Positions 10,472 to 23,072 of a stretch of 64,000 nucleotides of DNA are shown here, piece after piece. The first letter of the stretch is position 1; each line of letters opens with the position of its first letter. The position numbers and the translations under genes are program-made. Under the pieces are notes generated by a model. It saw nothing but the letters and a program-made list of their open reading frames with translations. It ran no database searches and was not told where the DNA came from. The stretch covers positions 496,001-560,000 of the forward strand of contig NC_037311.1 in assembly GCF_000143535.2 (NCBI RefSeq), written 5' to 3'. Origin of the DNA: Botrytis cinerea B05.10. Its lineage: Eukaryota; Ascomycota; Leotiomycetes; Helotiales; Sclerotiniaceae.

Positions 10472-12784
10472 GATGGAGTGGATTTATGGTTGCTGTGGTT
10501 CTTTTGTGGTTGTCGTGGACTGTTCTGTATATAAATTAGTAAAGTGAAATGACACAGAGAGATTTGGAACAATGAAAAAGGAAGACACGTACACTTTGAA
10601 AATCGAGATCGGGCCAAAAAGAAAAAAGAAAAGAAGAGCAAAAAAACTGAAGGGGAGATGAGTACTTATAGGTTCTGACTTTCCAGACTGGAAGACGGTT
10701 GTTGACAGCGCGATGGACTATGGAAAGTATAATTTCGTTAGTTTCATGCTACTGGGCCGACGCTAACGTTTGTCACGCGACGGATAGTCAAAATAGCCTT
10801 CACCTTTGATAGTCCATTAAGGAAAACAACGTTTGCTACTTGGTTGACCTTTTCATTTGTTCACTGATTGATCATTGATTCAAGATATACCATCAATTTA
10901 TATCTATCGATTCGATTTCCTGTACCAGTAAGTCAATTCAAATCGTCCAGTGGGTGGGCCTATAGGAAAAAAAAACTTAAAAGAAACTTCGCAAGAGTGA
11001 ATACCGTTTTTCGATAGTGATAGTTGGCTAGTTCAAATTAAAATTCATGACATTCTTGCAATTGACAAGAAGCACTTGGAGATGTTCGGTCGATATTTGT
11101 ATCCCTAGTTCAAGCAGCTAAACCTTCTCTAGAGTTTAAGGAATATTGAGTACACCCATGTATGATACAATTATAGATCCCAAGCTGTCAGTAAAAGTGA
11201 GATCTACTTGCGTATCATAATTTTGATGGCTGTCGAAACTGAGATGAATTGCGAGACCATTCAGTACACTAGGAGATTCTCATCGTAGCATAAAAGAAAG
11301 ACTTTAGTATGTAATGCTAGACTCCTCAAATTTAAGCTCACTCTAATAATTCGATTTAAATAATTTAAAGATGATAATGCATACTCGTTCCTAACGATTG
11401 CAAAAATTAACGTATACACACACCTAATTCCTGCCAAAAAGAAGTACAATCCACATGCTGAATCCGGAGGATCGAAAATATCTCGAACCCTTAAGTATGA
11501 TTGTCTAGCTTCTAAAGGGACCGGTTCTTTCCAATGACTTTCAAAAGCTACCTAGAATGACGCTAAAAAAAACAGTAGTCCACCACGCTAAAAGTGACAT
11601 GAGTTAGAAGCGACTAGAAAAATTCTAAATGCGTCGCGTGAACTTGAAATCTAGCAGGTGCTTACGTCGGCACGGAACTATGTTGAGGAAATATGATAGC
11701 AAGAGCTCATCTAATCAGATATTGTGATACGGAATAATAAGCTCAACCACTAAGCTAAACATGTCAAAAAGAGAAAGTACCTGGGACTACTCTCCATTAC
11801 AAAAATGTCACAATTCTGCACTATGAGAGTAACTATATACCATCCCGATAGAGCTAGAAGCAAGAGCGCGCGTACCTTACCTGAGTAATTACTGTACAGA
11901 ACAATCCTCCATCAAGAAAGCCAGAGCTATACAACGTTGAAGTCATATTGGGGTTCTCTCGCTTGACGTCAGAATTTTACATAAGCATTATATAATCCTG
12001 GAGATAAATGTTCGTTGTAAAGACTACAAGTGTGGATTCTGAAAGGTATACAATAAAGTAGAAAAGAGCTCACAGACTTGAAAAAAAAATTACTGGTGTT
12101 TATGATACTTGGAATTGATCGATTGAGATTGCATATACATGGAGATGGCCGAAAAAAAATACCCCGATGCGTTGAATCAACATCATCCTACCGTTACAGC
12201 TAAGCTGGTAAGTGGTAAATAAAACAAAACCACAATAGTTTATCAGAGAATCATTGGAGCCTTACCTTGAGATACTTTTCATCCAGACCACTTGTTATAT
12301 TGAAAAACTGTATGTTATTGATGAATAGGTGCTTGAAGCATGGAATTTGAATAAGACTCATACTCATGCACTATACACAAAGACCAACAGAGCCTACATC
12401 ATCACTAGAGATATCAACACTACCTACACATCAAGCATTATACCACCCTCAAAACTACGCGAAATCAGAACATCAACTGCATTATTCGTCTGACTAGTGT
12501 CTAGCAATCTTCAGCTCGCAAAATATCTTACACTTCAACCCCGTATCAATTCTCTATAGCCCTTCTAGCAAAACGCCCCAAAAGTAAATTGGTATTCCCA
12601 TTCATCCATTGATACAAGCAAGCTCTCCCATACAATCCCACCTTTTTATGCGCCGTTTGTGACCAAATCATCCATTAATTTATATGCCCATGGTCTGTCC
12701 TGCTATACATGAATTCTGCATATCTTAATCGTTACATGGTAATGTGATACCCCCAAAAAGTTCTGAACTGAAATCTGAGGATTT
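10472..12784. other. AT-rich intergenic region
   Basis: No open frame with coding character and no transposon ends were seen. A tRNA A-box-like string occurs on the minus strand near 11741-11757 but lacks a B box. Confidence 0.5.
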
Positions 12785-15700
12785 TCAATCCTCGATAAGT
12801 TGACCCAATATCAAGCTTTGGATCATGACCTCGTCATTGACAATCCTGATACGTTTGGGCAATGGTGGTGTCGCGTGCTCTTCTTGGATCGAGGCTCGCT
12901 TTCGTTTTCGGCCACCAACTGAAGTGCTCGCCGGTGTATTCTCGAACACAGCTGCCTCCACATCCTGCTTTCCATCCACATAAAGCCAATCATAGCTAGC
13001 GTTTTTGCTTTCTGCATCGAGAAGCATTTCTTTCGCTTGTTTGAGATCTTGTGCCTGGCCAAGGTGGGTTGGACCAAGAGCACGGGTCAAAAACGTGTAC
13101 GGTTTCCGCTTCTCGCCAGTTTTTCCCTTTCCAGTAACGATCAAAATCGATTTCCCGTCGAGTAATTTTGGTCTCTGAGTGAAAGTATCGCTAAGATTTG
13201 CACTGCAAGCAGAATACGGGCGTAGATAACGACTTTTCACAGCTCCACCTAGGAATGAAGAGTTCCCAGCCGAGAGAAGATATGGTAACCAATCGATAAT
13301 AGTACATTTGTCAACACAATGAGAAATCCATCGCCCGGAGATACATGGGAGCCCAAGAGCCAACGCTTGCATATACTTGGCCTTTCTCGAATGTTCATCT
13401 GCAATTAATGCCACGAAACCAATTTTTATCTCCGAAGAGGCAATCTCAAGCTCCGCCTCTGCTGTTTCACTGGATCCAGTACGAGACTTGGAGGGTGGAG
13501 TCATCGGAGTAAATAAGTTCTCAAATCCGTCATCTAATATTCGACCGCCATTTTGTTTGATTAAATGGATAGCAACTTGTTTATCTTTCTCTGCATCGAC
13601 GTATGAGACAGCGAAAGCCATTCCCTCAAATAGACTGTTCATTGCCCTCTTACTATTCAACGAGATTTTTGAAGGCGGTGTCGATAGCGCCAGTGGATCT
13701 TCACTATCTCCTTGTGATGACAAAATTGATTTTTGATTTGAGAGGGGTGCTGAAATAGCATCTTCTTGCTCCTCTGGATCCACAGAGCTACGGGTACGAT
13801 GTTTTTTCATAGCTGGCAAAGCAGTTCCGCCAATTGATCCCTTGGCCTTAGTAGCAGCACTGCCTCTCGCTCGGCCTCTTGATCTGCCTCCTGTATTTGG
13901 ATTAGGGTAAGAAACAGATGGAGATAATAAATCTGACTCAGCAGTGGATGAAAGAGGATTCGAAATTGTCGACGACACACTCGAAAGTCTTGTGTTTCGA
14001 GCAACTTTTGGTTGTGGCTGCGTGATAGTCGGCTTTGTCGATTGGCCCTTCGAGATCCGGGTAGATTTGCGTGGCGTGCTTTGGTGTACGATTTCTTGCT
14101 CGGCTTTGGCCGATGGAAGTTGTGACTCCTCATTCGGAGTTGTTTGGGAAGGCCTCGCATCATGCTCAGTTGAAGCCAACGGAGAAGAAATGTCTTCCGG
14201 AGCAGCCTTAAAAGTATCTGCTGGAAATCCCAAGTTAGAAGACTCAGTCGACAGTTCTATTCCAGGTGAGTTACCATCAACCGCCTCTACTTCAGAGACA
14301 TCTCGAAATACAGAAGTCAAAAGATTTTTTGCAACAGGAGTGGGAGGCTCTATTGTACTGGGAGCCGATGAAAGTCCCGACGAGGGTGTAGCAGCAGAGC
14401 CGTTAGGGACGATTTCAAGACGACTAGGCGTAGCGGCTAGCGATGGTTGAAACTGGGACTGGCGTTTCGGGGTATGATGAGCAGGTACACCAATAACCTC
14501 GTTAAACTCATCGTCCATATTAAATCCTGGTAAGTCATCTAACTCATCATTGTTCGCTATGCTGAGAGAGATTTCTGCGATCTCAGTCATGGGGATTAAT
14601 CGATCAGTAGCTGGGCTAGTCTCCGGGACAGCGAAAGTGACGCTGTCCGAGATTTCATTATGCATTTGGGTGACATGGTTTTTAGAAGCGTTGCTGGCAG
14701 GTACTTCATTGGATGATGCAGTCATTTTCTGGTCGGACGGGGCAGGCATAGTGGGATCTTTCCCTTGGTTTCCATCTGCATTATTGACGTTTTTGCTTCC
14801 CAAAGGCTGGCTCAGGTCCTGGCTTAGATGCCGTTCTAGTATATTTGGTAGCGTCTGAGATGGGCTCGTTGATTCCGGGCCTGTCTTTTCAATATTAGAG
14901 CAGGCTGGCACTCGATTTCGTGGTCCTGGCACTGGAGAACTTATAACAATGTTACTTGACAAGGGAACACCTTGAGAATCGGCAACCATATCCTGCTGTG
15001 TTGGCTGGGTGTCCCGTGCATCAAAACCTTCACACTGGGCTACGTAGTCCTCCTGCATACTTCGACGTCGGCCACTAGCAGGAACCTCCACGGCTATCGG
15101 AGTGGATTCGAAGGCTTGAGTTACATGAGAAGATGCCACTTCTGAAGACTTGCGCTGATGATCAAGTGACCTTTGATGTGTACTAGCTGTGGCAGCAACT
15201 GGATTGACTTCTATTGCGGAATTCGGCTTCCCGGATGAATTTGGTCTTCTCCCAATCAAGGCTGTCTGAGCGCGTAACCTCTTCTTCTCTCTCGCCGCCT
15301 TTTGGTATTTCTTAGGTAGTGCCTCAATATCAGAATCCGATTCCGAGCCAGAAGATACCTCACGCTCAATCAAGTTATTTCTTCTCTCTTGAGACTCTTT
15401 CATGGATATCCATGTATCTTGAGGCTCACGTACCAACGCCAATTTTCGAAGAGCGGAATTAAAAGATTGAACATTGTTTGGTACTGGGGCAGGTTCGATT
15501 GAAGCAGGAGTCTCAGTAGATGTTGAGCGGACAATTGATCGCCTAGTTTTTTGGGTAGCTGCGCTAGCCGCCTCCGAGCGTCGTACAAGCGGTGAGGATT
15601 CAGCTTCTTGTGAGGATCGGTATCCCCCATAAATATTAGGCGATGGCCTGGAGGATGTAGGACTCCCACCAAGTCGTCCAATTGATGATGGTTGTGTTGC

Positions 15701-16728
15701 GCCAAAGAGCTCATGCTGTTTCATTATACTACCCTTTTCGGAAAATGGGTTGACTGACGGAGCCGGAGTCTGAGGGTCAAGAAGAGTGTCTTGCACAGGA
15801 TCTTGAGTACTATGGACAGCAGGCGGATCTTCTGATTGGAAATAACCTTCATCAGGTGCCGATGTTGGCTGAAATGTATCAAAGTTTATGTGCCCCATGT
15901 CGTTCTCCTCGTATGTACGTGCAGTCGACTCAGTGTGCGTAGAATTGGGGTCTCCATATATGCCGTTTGACTGTGGACCTGGCAGATCGTCCTGTTCGAT
16001 TGGTACTAATAGGCTTGAGGAAAATTCGGCATTTGTTCCGAGAACAGCCTGGTCCCTTAACCTTTGCAATTCTAAGGCTTCGTAAAGAGACTCAGGATTC
16101 TCTTGAGTCAAAGATAAATTACTCTTTTGAGTATATTCCTCGCCCTCCATTGCTCTCAACTGGGCACAAGGCAAGGGAATTGGGTTGCCGTTAATATTGG
16201 ATGACCTCAATGTATTTCCATTGTTTGGTTTCACTGTTGGCAATACTGGTAGACCAGCTCTCGTTCGTTTGGATTGTACAGAGTTTGGATGTAATGGACT
16301 TTCTTCGCATCCTTGAGAATTGGCATCAGATTCTCTGGCGGCTTTCATCTCCTCCAAAACTTCCTGGCCTTTATTGTGCTGTTTCTCGTTTCCTGTATCA
16401 TGACGCACGTTGTTTGTCGCGTCGATATCATAATTATAATGGCTTGACGCGACGACGGGAAATGACATATCGTTATCCGCGGCAGGTCTCTCCGGACTAC
16501 TCTATTGGTGTAGACAAAATGTCAGTGCTGCCCTTGTAAATTCTTACCATGCTGTGATTTGTTGAATGGTGATTGTAAAGTGTGAAAGCGGAGATCAATC
16601 ATATCAGTACATATGTGGCTTACCGATATTATTTCTTCTTGCAGTTGCAGACACCTCTGCGTGTCAAATTCCTCTGCACCATCTCCGTTCAAAGCCGCAA
16701 CGGCGGCCAAACTAGCAGATTTAAACAT
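12785..16728 (-). CDS. BRCT-domain DNA-damage checkpoint adaptor (Rad9/Crb2/53BP1 type)
   Basis: Two exons, 16728-16624 and 16501-12785, with a 122-nt GTAAGC...TAG intron. The join is phase 0 and gives 1273 residues. The N-terminal three quarters is Ser/Pro-rich and disordered, with many SQ/TQ sites (for example ATQPS, STQDP, VTQAF, PTQQD), the usual substrate pattern for Mec1/Tel1 (ATR/ATM). From about residue 990 there are two BRCT-like modules. The first starts at the GMAFAVSYVD strand, followed by a helix and a GGRI turn, with ALALGLPCISGRWISHCV as its W-containing end. The second begins around DGKSILIVTG and runs to the C-terminus. This layout matches Crb2/Rad9/53BP1 adaptors, which bridge sensor kinases to Rad53/Chk1. 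I do not see a clear Tudor domain. A shorter form starting at 16468 is possible, but the spliced start extends the frame cleanly. Confidence 0.75.
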
Positions 16729-17309
16729 GATGATATTCTCATATTCAAGATCAAATTGGGCGGTCAGTCTATATCGGTACTTGAGGTCGAGGTATAAGTA
16801 AAATGTTGACTTGAGCAGATTGACGAAGAGAAGATGCTGTGAGATAAGATTGTCGTGGCGAAAGAAGTAAGACGCGACGACCTTTTAAGATTTTGGTACG
16901 TCAACACGTGATCAATCAATAGTCCAGTTGTTCAGCTAACACTACAAGGGAATTTGGACAAATCATGATTATTGGAACAATGCAGGACACCTACGGTACA
17001 TGAATTCTTTCATTGTATTCAACTTCTCAACATCAACAAGTAGGGACCACATTGCATATCCGAGACATATTTATGAAGCTTCTGATTACCCCGTTGATCA
17101 GAAACCTCCTAGTTGTCGATAGTCTTTCATATCGAGTCGAACCACTATGTGTTCTCATCACCTCACAGTCCCTCACCTCTTTCTTCTTCTCTCCAAACAT
17201 CCACAATCTACCCTCCTTCTTCCTCGAACCCGCTCCTCCCTACGTTCTTAGTTCTTTTTCTCTTATTCTCTTGTCTACACGGTCTTGAGATTACTGAGCT
17301 CATTTCGAA
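16729..17309. other. Divergent intergenic region
   Basis: Contains a CACGTG E-box at 16905-16910 and a pyrimidine-rich CT tract at about 17160-17240 before the AAA relic. No gene is seen. Confidence 0.5.
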
Positions 17310-19257
17310 ATGTCAACGGAAGCCGAGAGCCAGGACATTCCCAATTCTACTCCTATCAATGACGGCATGGAGTGTGATACTAAAGAGATCTATGAGGTCA
17401 AGCGAGATCGTATGGGCAATATCACTTGGTCGGCAAAGTATCCCGATGATGTGGAAGATGCTGCTGAAAATCAGGAGATCGCCAGTTATGCCATTCTTGT
17501 ACTACAGCAAAAGCTAATATTCTCGCAAGAAAATTGAAATGGAGAGTATTATTATCCAGAGCCCATTGCTCAAGAAAGTTGAACAAAGTCATGAAGGATT
17601 ATCCGGGTGTAACTAAAAATCTGCGGAGACTCGGATTCTAGTCCCCCTTTAATCCATTCGTTCATCACTGGATCCAGCTGTTGTAGGCCATCGATAACGA
17701 GAAAGATGAAGACACAAGAGCTCATATCGTTCTTCTACAAAAGGTTCTTGAACCAGAACTCAAAGACGTGACCGAGGCCAGAATCGACTATATCGAAAAC
17801 AAAGTTATCACTTACGATCACCTGTGGACAATTCTACAACCAGGTTGCATTTTATACAAGCAAATATGGGGTCGTGATTCTGCTGTGAAGTTTGCTGGTG
17901 GCTTTGCTATCAACAATGAGAAAAAACGTCACCTTTATCGAGTTGACTGCCTGATGGTGAATTGAGATGGTGAAAGATTTGGCTTTGACTCGATTCATTA
18001 CGATATTTTAGAGTTTATAGACACTGCCGAGATTGGTACACTTCCTATTTTTCCACTTGAGTTTCATCCAGATGGAAGGAAGATCAAGGCTAAGCCTTTC
18101 AAACGTGGAAAGCTATTTGAACAATATCGTGGTTATCATTTTAGATATTATAAGTATTTTGCCATTGGCGAAGATCCTGAATGTGGCTGCCCTATCAAAG
18201 TAACCGTTGATAGTCGTATCATTGTGTAAGTATTTACTTCCATCGCAGTTGACAATCACTAATTAATACTGTCATCAGTGATACCCATGCATATTGCAAA
18301 TTTAATCCTGAAGTTTCGTCCCTTAAGGCTCTTGACCATAAGAGGGCTTCTGAAATTGTTGATCTAGAGTCAGACTGTGAAAATGATGAGTACAAGATAT
18401 GAGGGCTAAATCAATTACTCTCTCATGAACTCAACTTTGAACACCAATAAGGATCCTACTTGTTCTACCATCAAATCCCTCGCCCCAGAATATCTCATCA
18501 TCTGTTCCCCTCTTCTCAAAGGATGCACGCTAAAAGAGAAACTCTGGCTCGAATTTTTGGTTAATGTTCCTACCGACATTATCTGGAGCAATTCTGCATT
18601 CCAAAGTCTAGTTCTTCCGCCATCACAAAAGGAACTGATTCACGCCATCGCAACTTCTCAGATCTCAGACTCTTCGGAGTTCGATGGTGTGATTAGCGGC
18701 AAGGGCAAAGGCATAATTTTTCTACTTTCGGGTGGCCCTGGTATTGGGAAAACCTTGACTGCAGAATCTGTCGCCGAGCAAATGCAGTTTCCACTCTATA
18801 TGCTTTCGGCCGGGGACTTGGGCACAGAATCTCAAGATTTTGAGTCAAATTTGCGTTCAGTCCTTCAAATGGCCACCTGTTGGAATGCGGCCCTATTGTT
18901 GGATGAATGTGATGTTTTCCTTGAGGCACGAACTTCAAAACCACTTGAGCGCAACAAGATCGTTTCGATATTCTTACTAACGCTGGAATATTATGAAGGA
19001 ATTTTGTTCATGACCACAAATCGTGTAAGCAATATTGATCTTGCTTTCAAATCACGCATTCATTTTTAATAAGTATGGATTACAAGGATTTGGACAAGAA
19101 TGCTAGAGAGAAAACTTGGAAAAACTTTCTATCGTTTGAAGGTCACGAACAATATCATCAAATTACTGATATTGAGGTTGAAAAATTGGCGGACTCAAAC
19201 ATCAATGGAAGACAAGTTAAGAATGTCTTGAAGACGGCTAAGTTACTCGCGAGGTAG
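17310..19257 (+). pseudogene. Decayed AAA-family ATPase (DUF7025-AAA type)
   Basis: Pieces of one protein lie in order on the plus strand but are broken by stops and frame changes. The start MSTEAESQD is at 17310. The frame stops near 17536 and continues in another frame with TAG codons near 17640 and 17681. An open piece at 17768-17965 ends in TGA just before DGERFG. A long piece follows, with an intact-looking intron at 18226-18278 (GTAAGT...CATCAG). The next stop is near 18400. The ATPase core at 18425-19069 has Walker A GGPGIGKT (about 18730-18753), Walker B LLLDECD (about 18890-18912) and the sensor-1 run MTTNR. A small frameshift at about 19067 separates it from the lid helix region at 19075-19257. 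Intact relatives, from family knowledge, are single proteins of roughly 650-750 residues with an N-terminal DUF7025 region. At least five stops and about three frame changes make a pseudogene much likelier than missed introns. TGA before DGE, where a Trp is usual, fits a G-to-A change. Confidence 0.8.
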
Positions 19258-20255
19258 TCACAAAGGCGAGTTTCTCGAGCTCGAACACATTTGAACCGTT
19301 ATGAGCGTGGAGGGGAATTAAGTATGCATGCATATTCCTGTGCATGTTCTGAATGGTCTGGTACCAGCTTGGGATCATAGGAGGTAGATTTGACGAGTCT
19401 CTAGCCTCGGCCCTAGTAAGTTTAAGATATTTCTGGACAATACACGCGCGTTTAATTTTCAATTTTTGAGAGAGCTTCATAAATTCAATTCCACCATAAA
19501 CGACAACGCTAAATGATAATCCACTAATTTCTCAATACGTACAATTTTCAAATTGAATGCAGTGTTCTAAACTTCTCGAGTCATTCAAGCAGATCTAAAA
19601 ATTGAAAGTTTTTGACCGCCCAATCTCCATCTTCCACCTCAATACCGCCATTCGTATTTATCTCCTCATTCTCCAAGCCATCAGCAACCCAATCTCGTAT
19701 CCTTCACGTGAATCACGAGCCATATCGTATCGTAGCACCGCAAGCTTCAGCCTCAACGCGGATCCGTCTTGGCGGTAAGCGGAACATCAGACCATGACTT
19801 CATCGCTTAACCAAATCTCACGAACCTCACTAATCCGCCCGCATCACCTGAAGAGCGGTTTCTCCACATCGCGCCATAGCGCGTGGATTATCAACCTATT
19901 TATAACAATCTCAAATCTTTTCGTGATTTTTAGCTTTTGGCTACTGAGGAATCTTACTAGTTTGTATATTTTACGATATTTGTGTATTTTTGGAGGAGAG
20001 CTGGGTTCAAGTGATGACGCTCGTATTCCAAAATCGATGATCTTTTTACGGAATTTGAACACGTTAGTGAAATATGGAGAGAGCTTGGGCTCTCGGATAG
20101 CTAGTGGCGAGGGACGGGTACGAACGATGATCTGACAGCGCAACGACAACGGGTTAATGGAATTAAGCTTATGGGATATGCTTATTGGTATCTCGGAGAC
20201 GAACTAGTAGGATATACGTAAGTAAGAGATGACATGATAGTCTGGGGAAGTCGAA
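19258..20255. other. Intergenic region, no gene identified
   Basis: Small open frames occur on both strands (for example 19794-20135 plus), but they have no domain or splice-supported extension. Confidence 0.45.
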
Positions 20256-20263
20256 TATATAAA
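20256..20263 (+). promoter_or_regulatory. Putative TATA box of the small secreted protein gene
   Basis: TATATAAA lies about 113 bp upstream of the ATG at 20376, with CA-rich and TCATCA-rich leader sequence between. Confidence 0.45.
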
Positions 20264-20375
20264 CTCTGAATACTTGCCTCAAGTCTGGAGTTTTTATTCA
20301 ACAGCACCATCATTATCTCATATATTCAATCATCAATCATCAATTTGAGCTTTCGAACATATTCAAACAGTCAAA

Positions 20376-21060
20376 ATGCAATTTTCTACCCTCTTGACTC
20401 TTGGTCTCGCAGCTATCAGTGGAGTCGCAGCTGCACCGACCAGTTATTTCGATGTTGAAATTACTTTTATCGGGGGTCCAGCGAGTTATAGTTTGACTGT
20501 TCCTGCGGATGGACAATTTCATGCTACCAGTACTTTTCCCTTTTCTCACTCCCTTAATTTCCTATCCTCCCCTGACCCTCCTTCGCTTCCAACTTCTAAG
20601 TCCCAAGGAAAACTAACTTTGTAATCCCAGATAACCCCCTCTCCATTTCTCTCATCCGCTCCTCCAACTTCGACGTCTATAATCTCTGCACCTTCTACCA
20701 TGATAATGCTGTTGCATTAGTGAACAATGGAGGGATTGTCAGCGTGGGTCCCCCAACACCAATTACGGGAGTGAGCTGTCAGGTGACAGATGAGAGGTGC
20801 ATTCCTAATTATAGTAAGTTTTTCTATTTCTCTTCCGAAGTTTAGCATTTGGGTTTGGAAAGCTATCTGCGAAGAAGTGAAGAAGTGATAAACGAGAAGA
20901 GAGAGAGCGAGAGACCTGAGAAAAGGAGGTGAAAGGGAAATTTTTACAAAGTACTAATCTCATAATAATAGGCGATTGCTACGCAAATGGACAATTCCTC
21001 GGAGCATGCTGCGATGGATTCTGTGCTGCGAATAAGTGTAGACCTTTCTCTGGAATTTAA
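20376..21060 (+). CDS. Small secreted cysteine-rich protein with knottin-like spacing
   Basis: Three exons, 20376-20529, 20631-20813 and 20972-21060. Donors are GTACTT and GTAAGT; acceptors are CCCAG and ATAG. Both introns are phase 1 and the product is 141 residues. Residues 1-20 form a clear signal peptide (LLTLGLAAISGVAAA) followed by APTS. The mature protein has eight cysteines, seven of them in the last 40 residues with spacing C-x6-C-x6-C-x8-CC-x3-C-x4-C, ending in CCDGFC and KC. A CC pair followed by C-x4-C resembles inhibitor-cystine-knot (knottin) folds, but the extra cysteine in front of the pair departs from the standard pattern. Size, signal peptide and cysteine content match candidate effectors or small apoplastic proteins. 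Its function and any activity are unknown. A TATA box lies about 113 bp upstream. Confidence 0.72.
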
Positions 21061-21999
21061 ACCCATACTATTATCATCGAGTGCAGAGTGAGATGTTTTT
21101 AAGGGGTTAGAAGAGAGGATTTCTTAATCGCAGGCGTGGAATTGTTGATGAGAATTGAGGAAGTGGAGGAAAGTCGAAATTTGCACATTTATTTGGTGTT
21201 TTTGAATTGAAGGGCGTGCATTCAAGTTTTTGAATCATTATAGTATTTGTATCGCTTCTGTCTAATTTAATACAATCAACTTACGAATATACGCCTTTAT
21301 GAGACGATTGTCTACTCATAAGATATCTTAAATCTGGTCGATCGATACCTTATTCCTCACATGTGAGTTGTTTAATGACCTTGAATCTTACAACGAATTC
21401 TCGAGTGGTGATCAAGAACCAGCGATTCATTATTCAGTCTAAGTGTAAATTTTCGTAAAATATTCGGGTTCGATTCAATGTTCCCCTATTTGAAATGTCA
21501 AAGATTCATCAACTAAAATTGGAACTCACAGCTATCCATAATCTTCTATTTTGAAATTAGGATCAAAACGGGACGAACATACTATTATATGAACAGGGAG
21601 CTCAAACATTTCTTCTCCCGATAATATTTTTCAAGAGAAAAAAAAAAGTGTAGACGGAGGAATTGTCTTGCCAGAAGTAAACACCAGCAACTCAAAACCA
21701 ATCAATTATCATTCTGCATTAAGCGATGCTGTGTGATCTCACAAACTCCGTGTAGAAAATGAAGAATTCACCCGCCTTGTCCTTTCGAGTACATGGGGAG
21801 CTACACAGAAAGCTACATGGATATCATTGGCTGCGCCCAGAAGCTATGGATTATATAGTTACATTGAGATTCATAGTTACATTGGCGTGAGATGGAATGA
21901 GGGGTAAAGCACCGGAGTATGTTGCTTTATAACCAAAGCGATGTTCTAAAAACTCAACTAAATACTATTCCCTCTTCTTAACATTAATTCTTCTTCAAA
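21061..21999. other. Intergenic region
   Basis: AT-rich and without a recognisable gene. A TTTATAA string near 21927 lies about 70 bp before the broken SnoaL-like gene and may be its old TATA box. Confidence 0.45.
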
Positions 22000-22780
22000 A
22001 TGCGACTTTTTAGGTTTCTTGTCCTTTTAGCCGGACTAATATCTCGAACTGTGTCCTCGGAATCCTCAAAATGTCCCAATATCTCTCCAGGTCCAGCGTC
22101 TTCTTTTCAACTCATAGAACTCCTCCCCCTATTCCCTCCCACAGATCCCATTGCCATAGAAACTATTCGTAACACATGATCTCTATACGCATTTGCGGTC
22201 GACGGACGCAATGTAAGACAAAGATTAAAACCCCCAATTTCCGTAAAACTTCTCAAAATCTACTCCAAAATGCCAGAAATCTGAATCCTAACACCTTGTT
22301 TCTCAATCCAGTGGCAAGCATTCTCCCGGGTCTTCGCCTCAGATGCCCGAGCAAATTACTCAGAACCCTGTTCTCTACGGATTGCAAAACATCACCAATG
22401 CCATTTCAGGCAAAACCGAAGAATTTTCGTGGACACATCATAGATATGGTACCCAGTATATAGCGATATGTCCGCCTACCTCAGCTATCTCTGTGACTTA
22501 TCTTAAAGCTAGTCATTTTTTCTTGCTGGACACGGTGCCGGTTGTGGAAGATGGTAGCCATACCCTTCTTGCGACGGGGAGGTATGAAGATACGTGGGGG
22601 AAAGAGAACGGGACTTGGAAGATTATGAATCGGAATCTTGTTTATATTGTGAGTTTAGAAGGAAATAATAGTGATGGTGATGAGGAGGTGCTAATATTCT
22701 GGGCAGGGACCTTTGATCTTGAGTACTGCGTAGGATTTAATTGTTGGGGTGTCGAACTATGCTCGAAGTTTGTCTTTTGA
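22000..22780 (+). pseudogene. Broken secreted SnoaL-like (NTF2-fold) protein gene
   Basis: The ATG at 22000 opens a signal peptide (FLVLLAGLISRTVSS). About 60 codons later the frame meets TGA at 22178-22180, inside what looks like a helix: IRNT, stop, SLYAFAVDGRN. A typical intron follows (GTAAGAC at about 22213 to CAATCCAG before 22312). Exon 2 starts in frame as WQAFSRVFASDARANYSEP, then must change frame near 22360-22370 to continue as NPVLYGLQNITNAI, and runs on in that frame to a TGA at 22778. The order (helix, WQAFSRVF, Ala/Asp-rich strand, GRYEDTW..NGTWKI) is that of SnoaL-like proteins of the NTF2 fold. One stop, possibly Trp TGG to TGA, and one small indel interrupt it. An intron skipping both defects was tried and did not keep a frame. 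Confidence 0.65.
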
Positions 22781-23072
22781 AATATTGGAAATCAAAATTC
22801 CCAGGCTTTCGGTAGCATGGGTAAAATACGCTCTGGAGAGTCATATAGAAGAGTGGCCGGAAAAGAACTTCCCTATGTTAGTATATCATAACTGGCTTTT
22901 GAAATTGAATTTTCAATGGAAAAAATGACCATTCTACACCTGAGGCCATGTGTTGCGTGAATATCCTTACTTCGAGACAAACAAGTATCTCCTCAATCAT
23001 TTGTCATGAATGATATCTTCCAGGTTTTGTTGTACAATGACTCTTCCCATTTTTCCTGCGTTCAATTGTCCA
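22781..23072. other. Convergent intergenic region
   Basis: A short gap between the SnoaL-like relic (plus) and the 2H phosphoesterase (minus). Nothing is seen in it. Confidence 0.4.

Noticed and set aside
11741..11757. tRNA A-box-like string with a plausible D-stem on the minus strand
   Set aside because: No B box (GGTTCRANTCC) and no anticodon or acceptor stem pairing could be found downstream; probably chance, at best a relic.
13377..16539. Several plus-strand open frames of 100-170 codons opposite the BRCT gene
   Set aside because: They are antisense shadows of a 3.7-kb coding exon.
19794..20135. Plus-strand open frame with hydrophobic stretch, 113 codons
   Set aside because: No signal peptide at the start, no splice extension, and an equally long frame on the other strand; likely chance.
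21465..21480. GGTTCGATTC string resembling a tRNA B box
   Set aside because: No A box or cloverleaf fits in the 80 nt upstream.
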